A DNA stretch of 64,000 bases from Chelativorans xinjiangensis (GCF_009812055.1 NZ_WQNH01000018.1:1-64000); one strand, 5' to 3'; counted from the stretch's first letter, positions 8,166 to 16,941 are shown. The notes: generated from the sequence alone by a model not told the origin. A program made the numbers and translations.

Positions 8166-8551
8166 TTTTTGCTCCTAAAGTTAATTGCCTCAGCGCGCCC
8201 AATCTCAGGTTGCGCTGCGAAAGAGTATACGCTGGCAACTTCTAAGTGCAACGCCCAATCTGCTGTTCAGTCGAGGAGGGTTAAAGTTTCACCAAGAAGG
8301 TCCGATATAAAATGAAAGGCCCGACATAAAATGAAACGGAATCACTACGAATGGAAGAAGATTGCCAGCTAATTTCCGTCGTTTAAAAATTGATTTTTAC
8401 TTTCAGATCGTTGCGGAACATGGGTTGTGGATTTCGCTATCCGGCGCCCACCTTGGACACTTCGGGTGAGGCCGCCAGAATATGAGCCTCGCAACCGCGA
8501 GCGGTGCCCACGATATATCGACGCCTGACTGAGAATGTCTTTCGGAGCTGT
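8166..8551. other. Intergenic region upstream of the Gly/Leu-rich gene
   Basis: No gene is seen in these 386 bases. The region is AT-richer than its surroundings, holds a 19-bp tandem repeat at 8301-8338, and must carry the promoter of the minus-strand gene starting at 8165. I could not pick a convincing -35/-10 pair. Confidence 0.5.
8301..8338. repeat. 19-bp tandem repeat, two copies
   Basis: Two adjacent 19-base units share ATAAAATGAAA and differ at four positions (first begins TCCGATATAAA, second CCCGACATAAA). They lie in the leader region of the Gly/Leu-rich gene, about 140 bases before its start. Confidence 0.6.
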
Positions 8552-9982
8552 TTATCCAGCGACTCGCACCGTCTTTTGCAACAGGTCGGTGATTATATGG
8601 AGCCCGTGATTCTCCCAAAAATCTTCATTGAACGGTATCAACACGGTCTTTGGCCAGGTGAAGTCGGATCCTTCGGAAAAGCCATCGTAGTGGTTATGCC
8701 ACCCAAGCGTATTCTTCTCGTACGGAGACCACCGGGAGCATCGGTCCACAAATACCTTTCTCGCTCCATGCTCCTTGGAACGGATCGGATAGTGCCGAAG
8801 CAGGAACCGGTAGGGGAAATCGCGCGCGCCCGTGAATTTGGCCATATGCCCCCCGCTGGCTGCAAGGCTGACCTTCTCGTCTCCTTGGAGCCAGGCCTTG
8901 GCTTGTGCAAAATGCCCCGGACGTGTTCCGAATTCGAAATGCGTGAAGCTGGTGCTGAGCGAGCCCGGGGAAAATGGCCTGTCGTCGACCGGCCGAAAGT
9001 TGATCAAATTGAAGTTCACACGATTGGCGCCGGTTATCGATGCGATCTCCAATCCCTGAGCAAGCGTCAGGCCCGGGAATGGCGATCGGCGGAGCTCGTC
9101 GGCATCGGTATGGATGACCCAGCGACCGGGACACGTGGCAGCGATCTCCTCCTTCCGGCGGAGGATTTTTTGCCATTCATAGTTCTCGGCAGATCCGCTG
9201 AATGGAAAGCGTTCGCTCTCGACCCGGTCGGGGTGGCTTCGCTCGAACTGCTGGATGAGCTCCCATGTCCCATCTGTCGACCAGTTGTCGATGACGACTA
9301 GATCGCACCCCTGCTCGACCAGATCCTGCATAACCTCGGTGATGACATCGCTTTCATTATATGTCGAAAGGATCGCCAGCGGGCGGCACCCTCCTTCGGT
9401 CAGCTGCGACTTGGCTTGCTCGACCGATGGATCGTGGAGCGAGATTATCCTTGAGAGCGATTGACCGGAGCTTCGGTTCGGCGTGCGACCTACATAGATC
9501 GGAGGCAGGTTCTTGGCGTCGAGAAGATCTCTGTACTTTTGGAGCGACCCATCTGCATCGGGGGAACCCGGACGTGTCTGGCTGGGGAGCGAAAACATGG
9601 TGCCATCGGGAGCGCTAGTCAGTATCAGCGCGCCGCGTGCCCAGCATATGGATAACAGGCCAAACAGGCCCGCCAGATCGGTCCGTTGCGTAATCGCACA
9701 GACGACGATGGAATCGTTGTCGGGAAGGGCAACGCATTGTTGCCGAGCAGCCTCCAACTCATACCACTCGGCTTTCCCTTCGTGCTCCTGCCTGCACTTC
9801 TCGATATTGTCGGCGTGGTCGATCCCTAGGCGTCTCGCCGCGTCCACCTGCAACAATTGATTGCCGGTTCCACACCCGATGTCGACAATCGTCGATCGTC
9901 CCGTAGCACGCAGAAAATAGCCCGCCACGTCGTAGACGCAGTTCGGCTGCGCTTCCCAAATTGACACCGTGGATGCCCCCAC
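8552..9982 (-). CDS. Fusion of SAM methyltransferase and family 2 glycosyltransferase
   Basis: A 476-residue protein. Residues about 1-170 are a methyltransferase with motif I TIVDIGCGTGNQLL; residues about 190-476 are a GT-A glycosyltransferase starting LAILSTYNESDVI, with VVIDNWSTDGTW and the metal-binding HTDADE near residue 295. The start is a GTG at 9982. Compared with the relative at 6580 it lacks about 25 N-terminal residues, so the methyltransferase may be slightly truncated. It probably adds and methylates a sugar of a surface polysaccharide; the order of action is not known. It is transcribed away from the GT29-like gene. Confidence 0.75.
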   Translation of the reverse strand: MGASTVSIWEAQPNCVYDVAGYFLRATGRSTIVDIGCGTGNQLLQVDAARRLGIDHADNIEKCRQEHEGKAEWYELEAARQQCVALPDNDSIVVCAITQRTDLAGLFGLLSICWARGALILTSAPDGTMFSLPSQTRPGSPDADGSLQKYRDLLDAKNLPPIYVGRTPNRSSGQSLSRIISLHDPSVEQAKSQLTEGGCRPLAILSTYNESDVITEVMQDLVEQGCDLVVIDNWSTDGTWELIQQFERSHPDRVESERFPFSGSAENYEWQKILRRKEEIAATCPGRWVIHTDADELRRSPFPGLTLAQGLEIASITGANRVNFNLINFRPVDDRPFSPGSLSTSFTHFEFGTRPGHFAQAKAWLQGDEKVSLAASGGHMAKFTGARDFPYRFLLRHYPIRSKEHGARKVFVDRCSRWSPYEKNTLGWHNHYDGFSEGSDFTWPKTVLIPFNEDFWENHGLHIITDLLQKTVRVAG

Positions 9983-10108
9983 TGCCCGAGAATGGTGTTG
10001 ACGGCCGAGCGACTACGTCCCGGCTCACAGTGACACTAGTAGGTTGAAATGGTAATGGAAAGACAATCTCAAATGATCGCGTGATTGCTTCTCGTGGTTG
10101 CAAGCCGG

Positions 10109-10146
10109 TCACGATCACTCAGGATGATCACGATCAATCAGGATGA
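10109..10146. repeat. 19-bp tandem repeat overlapping the start of the GT29-like gene
   Basis: TCACGATCACTCAGGATGA (10109-10127) is repeated at 10128-10146 with one change. The second copy supplies the CAGGATGA that holds the start codon at 10143. The first copy creates a second ATG at 10124 in another frame, opening a 17-codon leader frame that overlaps the gene start. Confidence 0.75.
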
Positions 10147-11123
10147 TGAAGAACCTTTTCGCTCTGCTTCGGGGTAAGGTCAGACCGGCCAGACTTTTAT
10201 CTCCCGTGGAACATGCTGGACAGAAACACATCGGAGCGCCTCGCACTGGCGTGGTCAACGATTTGCCGCGGCCAGACGCTCGGGAAAAAGATTTTCGGCT
10301 TGGACCGATCGGCCTTGCCAGTTATCAACGGTCGTTCGGGCTCCGTTTCGTAGAGGAGACGCCCTCTCTGGCGGAGGCTGATTACGACAGTGATGTCAGG
10401 GTACTGATGTCCGACCATCGCTACGGAATGCGTTGGGATCTCTCCGGAAAGAAGGTGGCCGTTGTCGGGAATGGGCCCATTCTGAACTGCGGCGCACTTA
10501 TCGACAGCTGCGACGAGGTCATTCGTATCTCGACGATGCGGAATTGGCAGAAGAATCCGGTTCACGACGGAACCCGCGTGACGACTTGGTCAGGCCATCC
10601 CTGGTTGGTCGTCCACCGAAACAACAGGGGAGAGCTTGAAGCGAACGACAAGTTCGCGGAGCTGTTGGAAAATGGAGCGGGATTGTGGGCGTCTTCGCCA
10701 TTCCACATCTCCCTTGACGCCTATTGGTGGCTGAGCCATCGAGGCCTTCTTGATCGCCTCCTCGTCGTGCCTCCTTCCGCCAATATTTACGAGATCGCCT
10801 GCTCGCATATGGATGCGGAGGATCTCAGGAAGATATTTTCCATATCGGCTCAGATAAACAACATCGTTGGACTGCCCCATTTCGATCTTCTCCTGACCGG
10901 AACAAGGATGATATTGCTGATTGAGCTCTGTGGGGCAAAAGATATAGCGATATTCGGCACCAACTTGTTCAACTTCTCACGGGACGGGGTGTGGTTCGGT
11001 CACGATCTTCAATTTGACTATGAGGTCCTGATGGGTGTGAAGCAGCGGATTTTGGCGAAGGGCGGGACATTCTATTGGAACGAAGAGCAGCAAGTTCAGC
11101 AAACGTGGCGAAGCATTAAATGA
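10143..11123 (+). CDS. GT29 (sialyltransferase)-like protein
   Basis: A 326-residue protein whose middle matches the CMP-binding sialyl motif L of GT29 enzymes: VAVVGNGPILNCGALIDSCD followed by EVIRIST (about residues 104-130). A later IAIFGTNLFNF resembles the sialyl motif S area. Bacterial relatives of this type occur in polysaccharide clusters, but the donor is uncertain: no CMP-sialic acid or CMP-Kdo synthesis gene is in the window. The start lies in a 19-bp tandem repeat. The gene is joined by ATGA (11120-11123) to the pyruvyltransferase-like gene, so the two products probably act on the same glycan. Confidence 0.68.
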   Translation: MMKNLFALLRGKVRPARLLSPVEHAGQKHIGAPRTGVVNDLPRPDAREKDFRLGPIGLASYQRSFGLRFVEETPSLAEADYDSDVRVLMSDHRYGMRWDLSGKKVAVVGNGPILNCGALIDSCDEVIRISTMRNWQKNPVHDGTRVTTWSGHPWLVVHRNNRGELEANDKFAELLENGAGLWASSPFHISLDAYWWLSHRGLLDRLLVVPPSANIYEIACSHMDAEDLRKIFSISAQINNIVGLPHFDLLLTGTRMILLIELCGAKDIAIFGTNLFNFSRDGVWFGHDLQFDYEVLMGVKQRILAKGGTFYWNEEQQVQQTWRSIK

Positions 11124-12028
11124 AATTTGGGGTCCTTACGTTTGGCTACGACAGCTTCACCAGCTTTGCCGATCAACTTGCGAATCACGGCTTCTATGAA
11201 GCGAATTTAGGCGACAACGCCCAATCTATAGCGATCCGCCATATTTACCGGCATTTCGGCGTCCGCGATGATCAGATGATCGACATCAATCGCGATGCGC
11301 TGCCGCAATATGATGGAGAGCCCGCCCTTCTGCTAATGAACGGGGTCTTCTACCAATCGGCGTTTCCCTTACCTGCAGCGATCACTCCAGTTTTCGTAGG
11401 CTTTCATGCTCCCGAGCACGTGATCAAAGAGCAGCAGGATTTTCTCAGAAAGCACCAGCCCATTGGCTGTCGGGATGAAGGGACGACGGTGCGAATGAGA
11501 AATCTCGGCATCGAGGCCTTTACGACAGGCTGCCTAACCCTGGCTCTTCCTCGCCGCGAGCAAGAGCCCAAAAATCCAAAGCTCCTGATTGTCTATGGCA
11601 GTGGTGCGGGACGGCTGCCGCCGATCGTGTTCCGAAGCATTCCGGAAAATATTCTCAGCAAGGCCGAGCTGATCTACCACCGTTTCCATGCCAGCAGATT
11701 TCCCTTCGATCTGGAGATGCGCCGGGAAGCCGAGCTTTATGAAGAAGCATTGTTTGCCCGGTATCGCCGGGAGGCGACGTTGGTTCTGACGCCACTCCAT
11801 CACGTCGCAGCACCCTGTATGGCGTTCGGCATCCCAACCATCATCTGCAGGGATGGGAATGACGTACGGTTCAGTTTCGTGGAAAAGCTGTTGCCGATCT
11901 ACACGCCCGATAAATTCGATCAGATCAACTGGAATCCGCCAATGATCGATGTAGGCGTAGTGCGAGCCGACCTGCTTCGCGTGGTGGGAAACAAACTTAT
12001 TGCAGCATTACACCGCGCGACGAGTTGA
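11120..12028 (+). CDS. Polysaccharide pyruvyltransferase-like protein (CsaB/WcaK family)
   Basis: A 302-residue protein with the family's N-terminal feature NLGDNAQSIAIRHIYRHFG near residue 31, a central IGCRDEGTTVRMRNLGI and a TGCLTLAL segment, all typical for enzymes that place ketal-linked pyruvate on polysaccharide sugars from phosphoenolpyruvate. The start overlaps the GT29-like stop by four bases. The C-terminal HHVAAPCMAFGIPTI resembles the second Rossmann domain of this fold. Substrate sugar unknown. Confidence is limited because I judged the family from motifs only. Confidence 0.72.
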   Translation: MKFGVLTFGYDSFTSFADQLANHGFYEANLGDNAQSIAIRHIYRHFGVRDDQMIDINRDALPQYDGEPALLLMNGVFYQSAFPLPAAITPVFVGFHAPEHVIKEQQDFLRKHQPIGCRDEGTTVRMRNLGIEAFTTGCLTLALPRREQEPKNPKLLIVYGSGAGRLPPIVFRSIPENILSKAELIYHRFHASRFPFDLEMRREAELYEEALFARYRREATLVLTPLHHVAAPCMAFGIPTIICRDGNDVRFSFVEKLLPIYTPDKFDQINWNPPMIDVGVVRADLLRVVGNKLIAALHRATS

Positions 12029-12468
12029 AACGGCAGGTTTAAGATCGTCGGCAGCGGTTGCACCTCGATTGTAACGGCCGGCCCGCGGTGACCGGCACTG
12101 AATACAGTTGCACCCGCCGCTTGACGCAGGAAGCCGCACGCTCAAAACCTCTTCCTTTTCATGATTTTACGGTTATTTTTGAGTTGACACATTCATGAAG
12201 GATAGACTCATTATGGTCAATGAATCGAAGGCACGTTATAAGCAAAGCTCGTTAATTTGTTGATGCAATCTCATCTATTGCTACCATAAGCTGCACTTTC
12301 AGCTATCTTCTCGGGGTGGCCATCGCGGTGACAGGGGGAGTTGTGATGCTTTTCGGTCAGTTTATCGGGATTTTCTCACACGTTGCGCCGGGTGGCGTGA
12401 GTTTCGTCCCGGTCGTCAAGCGCTGTTATGGCTGGTTATCAATCGAATGATTCTGTTTAGGCTGACTG
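12029..12468. other. 440-bp intergenic region before the type I secretion genes
   Basis: AT-rich centre with TTGACA at 12184-12189 and CATTAT at 12209-12214 (19-base spacing, a weak promoter candidate). The right part holds a 34-codon small frame with a strong ribosome site (listed separately). Nothing else recognised. Confidence 0.5.
12346..12450 (+). CDS. Possible 34-residue small protein before the type I exporter
   Basis: An ATG at 12346 is preceded by AGGGGGAG at ideal distance and opens 34 codons to TGA at 12448-12450, ending 18 bases before the exporter ATPase gene. The peptide starts MLFGQFIGIFSHVAPGG and is hydrophobic at its N-terminus. It may be a leader peptide or a small membrane protein of the secretion operon. 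It is supported only by the ribosome site and position. Confidence 0.35.
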   Translation: MLFGQFIGIFSHVAPGGVSFVPVVKRCYGWLSIE

Positions 12469-14193
12469 ATGTCCCTGGCTGATACGACCGCAGTACCCAG
12501 GCTTGCCGAAGGGCAAGCAGGCAACGAAATCGATGCGGCGCTAAGGTCGCTTCGCCTGCATTTTGTCATCGTGGGCGTCTTCTCGAGCATGATCAACGTG
12601 CTCTATCTCAGCTCGCCACTTTACCTCATGCAGGTCTATAACCGTGTCCTGGTAAGCGAAAGCATGCCGACGCTGGCGTTGCTTACCGTGATGCTGGTCA
12701 TTGCACTGATCGTGATGGCCGTATTGGACGCGGCGCGTGCGCAGGTGCTGGTAAGATCGGGAATTCTGCTTGATCAGAAGTTGGCGGGGCGCCTGTTCTC
12801 CGCACTCATTCAGAAGTCTTCGAGGCAAGGTTTCTCTCTGGGTGCCCAGCCTCTGCGGGAACTCGATGATTTCCGCACCTTTGTCACAGGGCCGGGCATT
12901 TATTTCGCGTTCGACCTGCCCTGGATCCCGCTTTATCTTGGGCTCCTCTACCTCATCCACCCAATTCTGGGCGTGGTCGCAACCGTGGGTGCCGTGCTCC
13001 TGCTGGGATTGGCGTTCGTGAACGAATCCGTCACCAAGAAGCCAATGGAGGATGCACGGAACGCTGCACGACGCTCATTCTCCTTTACCGAAAACATTAT
13101 GCAGCACGCCGACGTCATTCGAGCGATGGGAATGCAGTCTGCAGTGGAGCGCCATTGGCAAGGCAGCCGCGCCGGCATGCTTCTGCAGCAAGCCTTTGCG
13201 AGCGATCGGAACGCGCTGATTTCGGCCACCATCAGATTTGCAAGATTGTTGCTTCAGGCGCTGATGCTGGGCACGGGTGCCTGGCTTGCCATCGACCATA
13301 CGATCATGCCTGCAACGATCTTCGCCGCCAGTATCATCATGGGCCGGGCCCTGGTGCCCGTCGAGCAGTCTGTCGCGGCGTGGAAGCAGGCGTCTGCGGC
13401 GCGGAGCGGGTACAGGCGGGTAAGAGATATCCTGAAGGAGAACCCGGTCGCCAATCTCAAGACCATCGTCCCCACAAACGAGACCGCGCTGGAGGTGAAG
13501 GAACTTACATACCGTGTAGCCAGGCGGTCGACGCCGGTGCTCGACGCGCTGTCCTTCAAGATCGGAGAAGGCGAGGCCCTTGGAATTGTCGGCCCGAGCG
13601 GCTCCGGCAAGAGCACGCTTGCCAAGCTGCTGATCGGTGCCCTCCAGCCGTCCGGTGGCGAGATTTGGTTCGGTGGGCTGAACTACGCGCATTGGGACGC
13701 CACCGAGTTCGGCCGCATCACGGGATATCTGCCCCAGGATGTCGGTTTGTTTGCCGGCACCGTCCGGGAGAACATTTCACGCTTCAGCGATACGTCCGTC
13801 GACCAGGTGATCGAAGCGGCAACCCTTGCCGGCATCCACGAAATGATACTGGACCTGCCGCAGCAATACGACACGATGCTGGGGCCGGGAGGGCTCGGCC
13901 TTTCAGGCGGACAGCGCCAGCGCATCGGCTTGGCAAGGGCGTTGCTGGCCCGGCCCAGGCTGCTCGTACTGGACGAGCCGAACGCCCATCTGGACGTCGC
14001 CGGCGAAACCGCGCTCAGCAAGGCCTTGTTCGTCATGAAGGCGCAGGGCACGGCCATTGTTGTGATCACGCATCAGCCTGCGATTCTCGATGTCGTCGAC
14101 ACCGTGCTTGTCCTGAAATCCGGAAAGATCGACAGGATGGGCCCGCCTGAGACGTTGGGGACCCAGACAACGGCGCAGCTATCGGTGCACTGA
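12469..14193 (+). CDS. Type I secretion ABC exporter, permease-ATPase (PrtD-like)
   Basis: Inner-membrane ABC exporter half-transporter of 574 residues that would drive export of an unfolded substrate through a HlyD-TolC channel. The N-terminal membrane domain (about residues 30-310) has several helices; the ATPase domain follows with Walker A GPSGSGKST near residue 375, signature LSGGQRQR near 478 and Walker B LLVLDEP near 498. There is no N-terminal C39 peptidase or C39-like domain, which points to the PrtD subfamily that handles proteins with uncleaved C-terminal signals. The stop overlaps the start of the adaptor gene at base 14193. The repetitive protein at 15517 is the likely cargo. Confidence 0.9.
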   Translation: MSLADTTAVPRLAEGQAGNEIDAALRSLRLHFVIVGVFSSMINVLYLSSPLYLMQVYNRVLVSESMPTLALLTVMLVIALIVMAVLDAARAQVLVRSGILLDQKLAGRLFSALIQKSSRQGFSLGAQPLRELDDFRTFVTGPGIYFAFDLPWIPLYLGLLYLIHPILGVVATVGAVLLLGLAFVNESVTKKPMEDARNAARRSFSFTENIMQHADVIRAMGMQSAVERHWQGSRAGMLLQQAFASDRNALISATIRFARLLLQALMLGTGAWLAIDHTIMPATIFAASIIMGRALVPVEQSVAAWKQASAARSGYRRVRDILKENPVANLKTIVPTNETALEVKELTYRVARRSTPVLDALSFKIGEGEALGIVGPSGSGKSTLAKLLIGALQPSGGEIWFGGLNYAHWDATEFGRITGYLPQDVGLFAGTVRENISRFSDTSVDQVIEAATLAGIHEMILDLPQQYDTMLGPGGLGLSGGQRQRIGLARALLARPRLLVLDEPNAHLDVAGETALSKALFVMKAQGTAIVVITHQPAILDVVDTVLVLKSGKIDRMGPPETLGTQTTAQLSVH

Positions 14194-15506
14194 TGACCAC
14201 GGCTCCCACTCTCGACAACGCCGCCTACCGCGATCCACTCAGGCCCGCCCTGTGGGGGCTTGTCGCGATCCTCGCGTTCGTGCTGCTGTTCGTCGTCTGG
14301 GGCTACGTGGCACCCTTGTCGAGCGCCGCAATCGCCGAAGGCAGCCTTCAGGTGCAGGGGCAGAGGCAGTCGGTGCAGCATCCTTACGGAGGCGTGATCT
14401 CAGAGCTTCTAGTCGTGGAAGGGCAGCACGTTGAGCGCGGCCAGCCCCTGGTGGAACTTGACGTGGCGGAGGTGCGTGCGAAGCTGGACATTGCCAATGC
14501 CGAAGTCGTGTCTCTTCTGGCGCAGCAGGCTCGACTGATCTGCGAGCGCGACAATGCCGGGCCTGAGTGCCTCGATGATTTCAAGGCGGAGAACCGTTCG
14601 CGCCCTGGCCTGGCGGAGGCTGTTGCGAATGAACGTGCGGTCATGCTTGCGCGAGCGGAGCATTACGAAGCCGAGAAGGGGATGCTCACCTCGAAGGCGG
14701 CACAGCTCCAGGAGCGAATTGCCGGACTGACGGCCCAAATCGAAGGGCTCACAAAGCAGAGCATCTCGTTGCAAGGGGAGATCGAGGGTGCCCAGAAATT
14801 GCTTGCCTCGGGTTACACTCCGAAAACGCGCGTACTGCAACTGGAAAGAACCTCTGCAGGACTGCTTGCCGACAAAGGCTCGCGGTTAGCGGACATGGCC
14901 GAGGCGAAGCAAGAGATCAGTGAGGCCGAGCTGGCAGTCGCCAGGCTGGGCCGCGAGCGGATAAGCGACATCACCGACCAGATCCGAAAGACACAATCCT
15001 CACTGGCGGAGGCTCTGCCGAAACTCGATGCCGCCCGGGACGTCATGAACCGGACGGTGATCAGAGCCCCCGTAAGCGGATCGATCGTGGGCCTGTCCGT
15101 TTTCACCGAGGGCGGTGTCATCCAGGCCGGTGCGCAATTGATGGATATCGTGCCTGAGGACAGTCCTATCGTCGTCGACGCGAGACTGCCCTTGTCCGAT
15201 ATCAACTATGTAAGGCCGGGTATCGAGGCAGACGTGCGGTTGACGGGTGTCACAAGGAACGACCGTCCGCAGTTGCGGGGCGAGATCATCAGCGTATCGG
15301 CGGACAAGTTCACCGATTCCCAGTCCGGAGCTGAATACTTCGCCGTGCGGGTAAAGCTCAATCCGGAGGATATGAAAAATTCGACAGTGAGATTACAGCC
15401 GGGAATGCCGGCGGAGGTGGTGGTCACGGCGAAGTCGCGAACTCTGGCAGGTTATCTTCTGGGGCCGCTACTCGACGAGATCGGATACGCATTTCGAGAA
15501 CAGTGA
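14193..15506 (+). CDS. HlyD-family type I secretion adaptor (PrtE-like)
   Basis: Periplasmic membrane-fusion protein of 437 residues that links the ABC exporter to an outer-membrane channel. It has a short cytosolic N-terminus, one membrane helix (about residues 18-40), a lipoyl half (QSVQHPYGGVISELLV near residue 63), a long coiled-coil hairpin (about 90-285), the second lipoyl half (TVIRAPVSGSIVGLSVFTEG) and a beta-barrel end. The length is normal for the family. Its ATG overlaps the exporter TGA (ATGA-type coupling). No TolC gene is nearby, as is common in Rhizobiales where TolC is encoded elsewhere. Confidence 0.92.
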   Translation: MTTAPTLDNAAYRDPLRPALWGLVAILAFVLLFVVWGYVAPLSSAAIAEGSLQVQGQRQSVQHPYGGVISELLVVEGQHVERGQPLVELDVAEVRAKLDIANAEVVSLLAQQARLICERDNAGPECLDDFKAENRSRPGLAEAVANERAVMLARAEHYEAEKGMLTSKAAQLQERIAGLTAQIEGLTKQSISLQGEIEGAQKLLASGYTPKTRVLQLERTSAGLLADKGSRLADMAEAKQEISEAELAVARLGRERISDITDQIRKTQSSLAEALPKLDAARDVMNRTVIRAPVSGSIVGLSVFTEGGVIQAGAQLMDIVPEDSPIVVDARLPLSDINYVRPGIEADVRLTGVTRNDRPQLRGEIISVSADKFTDSQSGAEYFAVRVKLNPEDMKNSTVRLQPGMPAEVVVTAKSRTLAGYLLGPLLDEIGYAFREQ

Positions 15507-15516
15507 GGATCATCAA

Positions 15517-16941
15517 ATGTCTCGCGCAGTAAAAAAGATGAGCGCCCACAAGGGGCGGCAATCGGACTCCAAGACAGAGGCCGGGAAATCGACCGCCACC
15601 AAGTCGGAAGGCAATCTGTCCCTTGCGGTTACGGCGGGTGCGCTGGGGCTTGGGATAACGCTGCTCGAGCAGGAACAGGCGGCAGCGGCAGCCGCAACCG
15701 ACGCGGACGGCTCCAACATCGACTACACCCATACTTCAAGTATTTCCGAGACGGCGGGTCAGGTCACTGCAAACTTCGATTATTCGGAGATCGGCGATCC
15801 TGCTACATCTGACGGGCAAAGCGTGCCCGTCACCGTAGCTACAGCAACCCCTGGCCCGTCGCTCGATCTGCAGGGACTTCTCCAGCAGATCAAGACCCTG
15901 GCTGTAGAGAGCGGCGCTCAGGAGACCGCCCTTTCTGCCCACCCGGAAGGCGCGCCTGCTGAAGCAGAAGGCCCCGTGCAGTACGCTTCCTACGACTCAG
16001 GAACAGTGACCGAAGCACTCGGCTCCAGTTCCGGGTCCGGCTCCGGGTCCAGTGTGGCCAACGTCATTTCGGGCGGTGGCAGCGTACGTCCTTCGGGCTC
16101 GACGATTACAGACCCGCTTGCGCCGGTATCCGATATCCTGGACGACCTTCTGCCGGGCAGCAGTGGCTCGGGCAACATTCCTATCGTGGGATCGATAGTC
16201 CCGGTAGGCGAGTTCATCGAAGATGTCCTGGGCGGCGAGAACGGCTCCGGCATCGTCCCCGACGTGGTCGAGGTCGTGGATGATGTGGTGGACACGGTTG
16301 GCGACCTCGTCGGAGGCCTCGTGGGGAATGGCGACGGCTCCGGCCTCGTTCCCGAAGTGGTTGAAACCGTATCGGACACGGTCGGCGATGTGGTCGAAGT
16401 CGTGGATGACGTGGTGGACACGGTCGGCGACCTCGTCGGAGGCCTCCTTGGTGGAGGAAGCGGTTCTGGCCTTCTGGGTGGGACGGGAACTACTGTAGCG
16501 GGTACGCTTGGAGCGGCAACCGATGTCGCGGGAGACCTCTTGGGCGGTGGCGGCGAATCCGGCGGCGCGCCCGATGCCGTTGAAACCGCAACAGACGCGG
16601 TTGGTGATGTGGCCGACACACTGGCCGGCACCGTCTCGGGCGTCGGCGACCTTGTCGGAAGCCTTCTGGGCGGCGGATCAGGTTCGGTTGCCAACGCTGG
16701 GTCGACCGCGCCGGGCGCGGCCGATGCCGTAGATACGGCCTCCTCATCTACCACAGATGACGCGCAGGCATCTGGTCAAAATCAGCCGAATATCTTCGAG
16801 GCCGCCAACGATGCATTGCAGGTCTCCGACGGGCTTCTCAGCATCCTCATTCCAGATATAGGCTTCATGGGGCAATCTATAGCGGATTCCGGGGCTGAGG
16901 CGGCACACCCGAACGGTTCTCTTTTTCACCTTTGGGGCTGA
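15517..16941 (+). CDS. Repetitive Gly/Ser/Val/Asp-rich protein, probable type I secreted substrate
   Basis: A 474-residue protein 10 bases after the adaptor gene, with its own GAGGA ribosome site. The N-terminus is basic and polar, then comes one short hydrophobic stretch (LSLAVTAGALGLGITLL, about residues 34-50) and an Ala-rich run. From about residue 170 it consists of units of the type VVEVVDDVVDTVGDLVGGL followed by a GSGSG linker, repeated with variation to about residue 400. It has no Cys and no RTX (GGxGxD) nonapeptides, unlike classical type I substrates. The C-terminal about 60 residues are non-repetitive and could carry the export signal. Position and composition suggest a surface or matrix protein; function unknown. 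A smaller relative lies at 7782-8165. Confidence 0.72.
   Translation: MSRAVKKMSAHKGRQSDSKTEAGKSTATKSEGNLSLAVTAGALGLGITLLEQEQAAAAAATDADGSNIDYTHTSSISETAGQVTANFDYSEIGDPATSDGQSVPVTVATATPGPSLDLQGLLQQIKTLAVESGAQETALSAHPEGAPAEAEGPVQYASYDSGTVTEALGSSSGSGSGSSVANVISGGGSVRPSGSTITDPLAPVSDILDDLLPGSSGSGNIPIVGSIVPVGEFIEDVLGGENGSGIVPDVVEVVDDVVDTVGDLVGGLVGNGDGSGLVPEVVETVSDTVGDVVEVVDDVVDTVGDLVGGLLGGGSGSGLLGGTGTTVAGTLGAATDVAGDLLGGGGESGGAPDAVETATDAVGDVADTLAGTVSGVGDLVGSLLGGGSGSVANAGSTAPGAADAVDTASSSTTDDAQASGQNQPNIFEAANDALQVSDGLLSILIPDIGFMGQSIADSGAEAAHPNGSLFHLWG
16267..16446 (+). repeat. Two near-identical 54-bp coding repeats, 126 bp apart
   Basis: Bases 16267-16320 and 16393-16446 differ at only three silent-type positions and encode the same VEVVDDVVDTVGDLVGGL unit. 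Such closeness suggests recent duplication or gene conversion and allows copy-number change by recombination. Confidence 0.85.

Noticed and set aside
15990-16754. Minus-strand Ser/Thr/Pro-rich frame of 254 codons opposite the repetitive protein
   Set aside because: Composition follows from the repeats of the other strand; no ribosome site; the plus-strand gene fits the operon.
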